64,000 bases of DNA. It comes from Terfezia claveryi (lineage: Eukaryota; Ascomycota; Pezizomycetes; Pezizales; Pezizaceae). The notes below the pieces were generated by a model that saw only the letters and a list, made by a program, of their open reading frames with translations, was not told the DNA's origin and made no database searches. The position numbers and the translations under genes are program-made. Positions 58,465-64,000 of the stretch are shown piece by piece (within the stretch, counting starts at the first letter, position 1; each line of letters starts with the position of its first letter). The stretch spans positions 1 to 64,000 of the forward strand of contig WHUX01000265.1 of the NCBI GenBank assembly GCA_015179025.1, read 5' to 3'.

Positions 58465-59213
58465 TCACAAGATAACATCAGGGTCCCGAGGCTTACGAGG
58501 ATTATCCAGATGGAATTTTCGAATTAAATCGGCAGCTCCATCCTTCAGGTTCTCATATGGTTCCCATGTGTCATCATCAGGACCGTAACCCTTCCAAGAG
58601 ACTAAATACATAACCCGTCCCTTCCTGAGCTCACTTGTCCTAACCTTTTCCACCTGGTATTCTGATTCTTCGAGGTCGACTGGAGGGGGTGTTGGTGAGC
58701 GTCTGCCGGCAATCGTATTAAGGTGGTAGGGTTCCAACAAACTAATATGAAAAACTGGGTGAGTTTTGCCTATGCTCGGGGGAAGCTCTAACTCATAGGC
58801 ATAGGTGCCTATAAGCCGTTTGATTCTAAACTTCCCTCGTAACTTGTAGTCAAGCTTCTTGGTCGGACGCTTTGTTTTGATGTTCTTTGCATTGACCATG
58901 ACCTAATCTCCCACTTTGAATGTCGGTTCCTTCTCTGCTACCTTGAGATTGTAATATTTGAACATCCAGTCCTGTGCTGCCTTCATGTTCTCCCTCATAG
59001 CCTCCCTCATTGCGTCCAAGGTTTCGACTGTCTTGACTGCCTCAGGGTTGTTCGATTCAGTTGAGGCTTCGGTTGGGTTCTGGAAATTGTTTTCCGGGTG
59101 TTGAGCATATGCGGCGAAGAATGGTGTGAGTTTAGTACTAGAGTAGACAGTGTTATTATAACAAAACTCGGCAAATGGTAATAACTCGACCCAGTCATCC
59201 TGATTATCAGCAG
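58465..59213 (-). pseudogene. Ty3/gypsy-A integrase C-terminus with chromodomain
   Basis: Preserves the end of the integrase core (QDDWVELLPFAEFCYNN, about 59205), the linker, the GPY/F-like region (KLDYKLRGKFRIKRLIGTYA, THPVFHISLLEPY) and a full chromodomain (VMYLVSWKGYGPDDDTWEPY). The stop is at 58465. One TAG at about 58905 (expected TGG) interrupts it. The rest of pol is absent because the Plavaka-type element is joined at about 59215-59225. Chromodomain integrases direct insertion to modified chromatin. Confidence 0.9.
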
Positions 59214-59533
59214 AAAAAATTCTGCGTCAGGATGCACTTTCTACGTTTTCTCCGTCCTATGCATCACAACAACCTTTTTACCTTCTTTGCATCCGATGCG
59301 CGTCCTGACACAACTGCAGATACAAATCTGTGTCAGGACGCGTCAACTATTTTTATACCGTCCCATGCGTTACAATTTTCTACACCCCCACACATAGCCT
59401 CCTAACATTCGCCTGGCACCTGTTTTATATCCGACACTTCACGTTCTTTGTGGCTCTTCCCCCAACTGTAGTCACAAGTTTATTATTTCCTAATCATAAA
59501 TCATATTCCACTTCTCTAATCATAAATCGTATT
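59214..59533. other. Terminal and 3' flank of the Plavaka-type element with subterminal repeats
   Basis: Contains several related short motifs: TGCGTCAGGATGCA, CCGTCCTATGCATCAC, GCATCCGATGCGCGTCCTGACAC, GTGTCAGGACGCGTC and CCGTCCCATGCGTTAC. The third and fourth are partly inverted. Clusters like this are typical transposase-binding regions near CMC-type ends. The exact boundary with gypsy-A is uncertain. Confidence 0.5.
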
Positions 59534-62447
59534 CTACGTCTCTAAGTCTATTCTATTATTTACCAACCAACTTTCCCCCGACTCTAATGGTATCAAATGC
59601 GCAATCCCTTCTATTTGTGATATCTTAACTATAACCCCTTCCCCACTCATCGGCAATCCAACGCGAACCATCCCTTCTGTGCCCTGCACAGCATTTCCCC
59701 CGATGCATTGAAGCAGATTCACATGCGCCAACCGGTGCACTATTCCTGCCATAGTTATTACTTTGAAAAATGTATTGATTCGTCCTGGTATTCGTCCATT
59801 CAGCGTCCCTACTAGTGCCTCATCCAATGCACGCTGTCTCCTTACCCATATCCAATCGTGTCTTTCCTTCCCGCGAAACTTCTCGGTGCATCTAGCATTG
59901 TGCAAAATGAACCCTTCTCCATTGAATTTTGGCACTGGAATTTGAAGCATCCCATATGAACGAATTTCCTGAACTAACAGCCCGGTAGGGTCGGAATCCA
60001 TGCTTCTAACTTCCTGCCTTAAAAACGCTTGCGTTGTCAGCACTAGATCTGGTAAGCCGGTTACACGCTCCAGATCCTCAAGGCTGGGTATTAATCCCAA
60101 CTCAATTTTCGCCCGCAACTTCAAGTAGACCTGTCCGACACCTGGCGTCACATCTCCGTTTTGCCTAACCTGGTTCCATAGATTAAGTGTCAAGTCCTTC
60201 ATAGCAAAAGTATGATCCCTCGTGTAGGTAGTAACTATTTGTGGTGTTGCATTAACCCTATTACTTCGACGGTAAGCATCCTTAAGGCCTTTATGCATGG
60301 CTTCACTGATATCTGTAGAATATTGAGCTAGAGCCCCAAACTTCGGAATCTGTTCAGCATAATGGGAAATTAAATGGACTTTTGGGAAATTGAAGTGCGC
60401 CCCTTCTTGTAAAATGTCATTCACCAATTCCCGACGGTGCAAGGTATTCTCTTGATGCATCCTAACCTTTTCCGATGCTGTGAGGTCTTCAACCAACGAT
60501 CCCGCTTGTTCCTTCAACAAATCCTTATGTGCTTCTGCAGCAGCCTTTCTTGTTTTCTTATCAGCATGGAACCTCAAGAACACAGCTTTAGTTTCATGAA
60601 ACACACGCAAATATTCTTGTAAATAAGAAATTGTCTTATCCGTATGACTAAGATACTGAGTCATGAGATAGAAGTCAGTGATGCTACGTACGCAGCGAAT
60701 TGCTCGATTGAACTCCTGTACCTGACCTCTGGTAGGCCGTGGTTGGTTGGCCTTCCGACGCAACGCCGCAGTAAATGTTCCAAGAATGACTTTACCAAAG
60801 TTCCACATTTCCTTTCCCAACCATTGTGAAACAACTCCGTATCCCTTGGTCGGAACTGAAAATCTAGGGTAGGGAGGCAACCGATGCCAGACATAGTCAA
60901 ACGCATTAATCCGCTCATGGTATTCTAGAAAACCTTGAATCCAATCCATTAAATGATTTAACACTCCTAGGAGGATATTGTGCAAAACATCTGCTCGAAC
61001 GAGCTCAGGCGGATTTATATTTGGGACTGACCACAAGGCGTTTTTGATGTTTTTAACGCCGTTTGCTTTCAAACTGATAGCGTCGGAATTGTTGTACGCT
61101 GCGGCATAATTTTGATGTGAGTGAGCTGGATAACCACTTCCTGAATACTCACCAAGCTTCTCGACGGGGATTATGCAAGAAGGGCAGCAGTTGTTTGCAA
61201 TACCATGGATTGTAGCATTTTCCATATGGTCAGCGAGCCAACAAAAGAGCTTAGAAAAGCATAAGCGTACGTTCCCATTAGCACAAACCATCTCGTAGCC
61301 TTTCTGACATCTCGCGTCAGATAGCGGTTTCAGCAAATGCGCCAAAACATCGTGTATGGTTTGCAACGCCTGAATTTCCTGCGTTTCTACCGAATACCCA
61401 GGTATTTTGTTGATTCGTTTCGGCCCAATCGGTAGCAGTGCAATTGGTATCCAGGCATGCATCATATGTGTATTGCGTATGGAGCTTCCGATATTGCCGA
61501 TACTCATATAAACAGGCCATAACTTTTTGTCTCCAGAGAAATTCGTTAGGTGAGTTTCATCTGATGCTAGTAAAATCGGAACAAGTGTCCCGCCTTCGGG
61601 TAGCAAAGCCTATCCGTTTCAGTTAGTTGGATATCCGACATAGCACACAGAAATTGCTCACCTGAGTGTCTTCCCACCACTTTGCAGTATGGATTTCACT
61701 ATATACCCTGTTCCCTTCATTGTCGTATTCTTGCTGCGGGCCCCAGGCCATCTTGCTGGCATAAACCTTTTGGCGTAGAAGGTACTTCACTGCTGCAATA
61801 ATTTTCCGATAATAAAAGGCCACCCCCTTGAGTAATGGGTAGTTCACTGTTCCTGAGTGCCAGGAAGGTTCATTTGCCGCCGCGTTGATAAGCTTATACA
61901 TTGTATATGCTGACCGAAATTGAACCTCGTGCGTTGGATTGAGGCCTTTCAAGAGGTTATCTTTGAAAAACTGGTCGATCTTTGACTGTGAGGTCTTTGT
62001 AGAATTGAAGAAGCGTGCCAGTCGATAATCAATTGAGGTGCGGAATGGAGCAAACAAATTGAAGTTTCGGTCTTCCTCCGGAAATACATGTTGACGTATT
62101 GGGTTGCCTGCACGTGGATAGGTGATTGCATGCTGACTTCCCTCATCGGATTTTGGTTCAACACAAAAAGTTCGAGCCTCCCTATCAGATCCCTCGCTAT
62201 GGCATGAATCAGAGTAGTAATCAACATCGGCAGATATAATATCGGTGAAATTGACTTCATCTATATCATAATCTAAATCAACAGTATCTCTGGTGTTGGA
62301 GAACCGACGCTTTCGAGACGGTGGCAGTGGCCCATTAAGATCCTTCACATTTTTTTCAGGATGAACCTTCGCCAGATGATTTGAATATGCTCCAGCTGAA
62401 GTATAGAATCGTGGGCACCATTGGCATAGGGTTTTGTATCTGTTCAT
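59534..62447 (-). CDS. Plavaka-type (CMC superfamily) transposase
   Basis: Exons 62447-61662 and 61609-59534; a 52-base intron (61661-61610, GTGAGC..TAG, branch CTAAC) joins in frame to give about 953 residues without a stop. The N-terminal C2H2 finger is C8, C11, H24, H29. The catalytic region resembles fungal Plavaka transposases: LLASDETHLTNFSGDKKLWP (D279), WLADHMEN (D389), CCPSC (C404, C407), RADVLHNILLG (D469, H472) and ISEAMHKGLKDAYRRSNR (E698). It would cut and paste the element via terminal repeats in the nucleus. Codon choice and the lack of RIP-like stops contrast with neighbours, so this is a young insertion. The element interrupts gypsy-A at 59.2 kb. Its other end was not found and may lie beyond 64000. 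Confidence 0.9.
61610..61661 (-). other. 52-bp intron of the transposase gene
   Basis: GTGAGC donor, CTAAC branch-like site 12-13 bases from the CGGATAG acceptor. Splicing keeps phase 0 between KWWEDTQ and ALLPEGGT. Confidence 0.85.
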
Positions 62448-62936
62448 TTTGAAACGTCATGGAGGTTGTAAAATGTTGTAAGAGATAGATTTTGTGATGT
62501 AATATTTTCATTAACAGAATCTCAGGGAATAAGCTTCATAAGCGCCAAGGCTCCGATGCACTAAATAAGGGATTTTATCCGACATGATGCGTTGGATTTT
62601 GCCAAGACCGACTGCGCACGATACCCTTGGCCCCACCCCCCTTCCTAATCTTCTCTCTACTTACTTTCTTTCTTCTACCCCACACCAAATACACAACCTT
62701 CGCATCCTTCCTTACTTCCCTCTACCATGGAGACTGCCCTCTACCTCTGGAGTCGGGAGAGCCCTTACCTTATCTTGTTGCGTCTAAATTCAACGCCGCG
62801 ATCAGCCAACTGAAGCCACTGCGATCACGCTGGCAAGAACAACAAGATGAGGCTGGGGTGCTTCCTATCCTTGGTTAAGGTCCTATCTATTGGACATAAG
62901 TTCCGACTTCACTGGTTGGAACACTCTCGTAGTTTA
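62448..62936. promoter_or_regulatory. Spacer between the small gene and the transposase
   Basis: Likely contains the transposase promoter (- strand) and the 3' end of the upstream gene. It carries GGCTCCGATGCACTAAAT and CGACATGATGCGTTGG, which resemble the subterminal motifs at 59.2 kb. On the + strand a C/T-rich leader precedes an ATG at 62729, but only short frames follow, so no + strand gene is called. Confidence 0.35.
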
Positions 62937-63847
62937 TTATGTTTGCTCTCCCCCTTTAATAAAACTACAATTTCCAACCTGAACAAAAGAATCACTTCCT
63001 GCATGAACCCTGATATTGACTCTTCCATCCCCCAAATCATCAATCCTTTCCTGCCTCATCCTTCCCCTCTGACTACGTTTCTGTAGACATTCGCGACGGG
63101 CATGCCGTTGTCTTATCCGCTGCCTCTGATTTGACTTTGCGGATAGTGGAGGCGCTAGATTTGGAGGAGCCTCCGGAGTTAGGGGAGGGATTGGGGTCGG
63201 CGGAGGCACGGGAGGGGGTGGAAATAGGACTGCGAGTGGCATATTTTCTTGGTTCTCTAATTCATTGCTAGTTATAGATAACCCTAGATAATCCGACTCC
63301 AAACGTTTCTTTGCTCACTTACCATGTGTGATGGCGACGTGGGTGGTACTTCCATATCCTCCTCCATATCCTCCTCCATATCCTCAATATCGGTGGTTAA
63401 TTCCGATAGGGCACTTGGGGGAGGAGCTATCCGCTTACGCCGGCTTCGTGTTCTATATAATGTCTTCGTTGGGTCTTCATTCATACTAAGAAAATATTAG
63501 CTAGGACTAAGACTCTCGCTCCAATTATGGGAGGGCTCTCGCTCCAATTATGGGAGGGCTCTCACTCAAATGGGAGGGCTCTCACTCCAATGGGAGGACT
63601 CTCACTCTAATGGGAGGGCTCTCACTCCAAAGGGGTCTCCTAAGGGGGGCTCTCAACCAAAGGGGGCTTTCTCAACCAAAGGGGGGCTTTCTCGACCAAA
63701 TGGGGGCTTTCTCAACCAAAGGGGGGCTTTCTCAACCAAAGGGGGTTTCTTTGCTAAGCTAAGTAGGACATACCTATTTGTACTATCTTTTGGAGATAGT
63801 TCTGGTGGTGGGAATATCAGTTTCTGGCGAGGTTGACGTGAAGGCAT
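62937..63847 (-). CDS. Small three-exon proline-rich basic protein beside the transposase
   Basis: Proposed exons 63847-63774, 63485-63323 and 63254-62937, giving about 184 residues. Donors GTATGT and GTAAGT and the acceptor TTTTCTTAG are standard. The third acceptor (GAG at 63255) is weaker; the stronger TAG two bases earlier would end the protein after about 25 more residues. The product begins MPSRQPRQKLIFPPPELSPK and has a basic patch (YRTRSRRKR), an acidic DMEEDMEEDMEV repeat, a Pro-rich stretch and a second basic region (RQRIRQRHARREC). No family recognised. It has the same strand as the transposase and starts about 1.4 kb upstream. A DNA-binding accessory protein of the element is possible, but a separate gene is not excluded. 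Confidence 0.5.
63525..63745. repeat. Two adjacent minisatellites in the first intron
   Basis: About five units of GGGAGGGCTCTCACTCCAAT (63525-63640), then about five of GGGGGCTTTCTCAACCAAAG (63650-63745). Both are ~20 bp and strongly strand-asymmetric. They account for the unusual 288-base length of intron 63486-63773. Confidence 0.8.
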
Positions 63848-64000
63848 AATGATAGTAGTGGCAGAATAGCTAATAGTCAATAATAGCAATTAATGTATTG
63901 CAGATGTTGAGGTTTATATGTATTAAAGATTTGGGGGGGGGAGCAAATCAAACCCGTGTTAGTGCTATGGTCTCAATATGTACGGCTGCTAGTCTCATAC
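63848..64000 (-). other. Upstream flank of the small gene; possible tRNA-like tail
   Basis: On the - strand, near 63930-63990, AGACTAGCAGCCGTAC and ACGGGTTTGATTTGCTCCCC are faintly tRNA-like (A-box and B-box positions). No cloverleaf can be drawn with confidence, and the window ends here. Confidence 0.2.

Noticed and set aside
62584..62878. + strand ORFs after a C/T-rich leader and an ATG at 62729
   Set aside because: Short, overlapping frames with no conserved motif. A divergent gene cannot be excluded but is not supported.

Overview
The window looks like a fungal, transposon-packed, gene-poor block. Evidence: introns of 52-59 bases with GT..AG ends and CTAAY-type branch sites, several chromodomain Ty3/gypsy elements, an N-terminal C2H2 CMC-type transposase of the Plavaka kind, and CAA/CAG-to-TAA/TAG decay between duplicate copies that resembles repeat-induced point mutation (RIP). 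A filamentous ascomycete (perhaps a large-genome Pezizomycete) fits, but a basidiomycete with RIP-like decay is not excluded. I see no convincing host housekeeping gene, rRNA, functional tRNA or CRISPR array.

Layout. 1-1.8 kb: minisatellites and dispersed blocks. 1.3-21.6 kb: a nested composite with strong inverted symmetry. Each outer arm carries a copy of a four-exon, stand-alone retroviral-type integrase gene (1993-3923 on +, 17451-20857 on -). Each integrase copy converges on an ORF built on octapeptide repeats (6591-7052 -, 16194-16610 +). A second module, C-rich tracts plus a membrane/helical ORF, sits at 4.7-6.4 and 14.6-16.1 kb in direct orientation. The middle (7-13.6 kb) is palindromic 24-bp and 29-bp minisatellite with tRNA-derived SINE-like and 89-bp MITE-like pieces. 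A solo LTR (family B, 684 bp, TSD ACTTG) lies at 13800-14483. A solo LTR (family A, 1467 bp, TSD TATAC) sits inside an intron of the second integrase copy.

21.6-28.9 kb: three copies of a ~2.2 kb repeat (two inverted about a (TA)n-rich centre near 24.15 kb, one direct). 28.9-33.0 kb: 5'-truncated, stop-riddled Ty3/gypsy-A pol plus LTR-A. 33.0-44.0 kb: a full-length family-B chromovirus on the - strand with both LTRs, carrying a nested solo LTR-C (TSD TGTAA) and a ~0.8 kb TIR element. Its pol has a long extra segment with three CCHC knuckles between RNase H and integrase. 44.0-53.0 kb: LTR-A fragment, an orphan gag-like fragment, a heavily decayed LTR-C element and very AT-rich remnants. 53.0-56.8 kb: repeat terminus and a decayed unidentified gene.

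56.8-64.0 kb: LTR-A with the 3' end of its element, interrupted by a Plavaka-type transposon. Its transposase (59534-62447, one 52-bp intron) is uninterrupted, and upstream lies a small three-exon proline-rich/basic gene. This Plavaka gene, its neighbour, and the two nearly undecayed LTR-A copies (18.9 and 56.8 kb) look youngest; the 46-53 kb block looks oldest.
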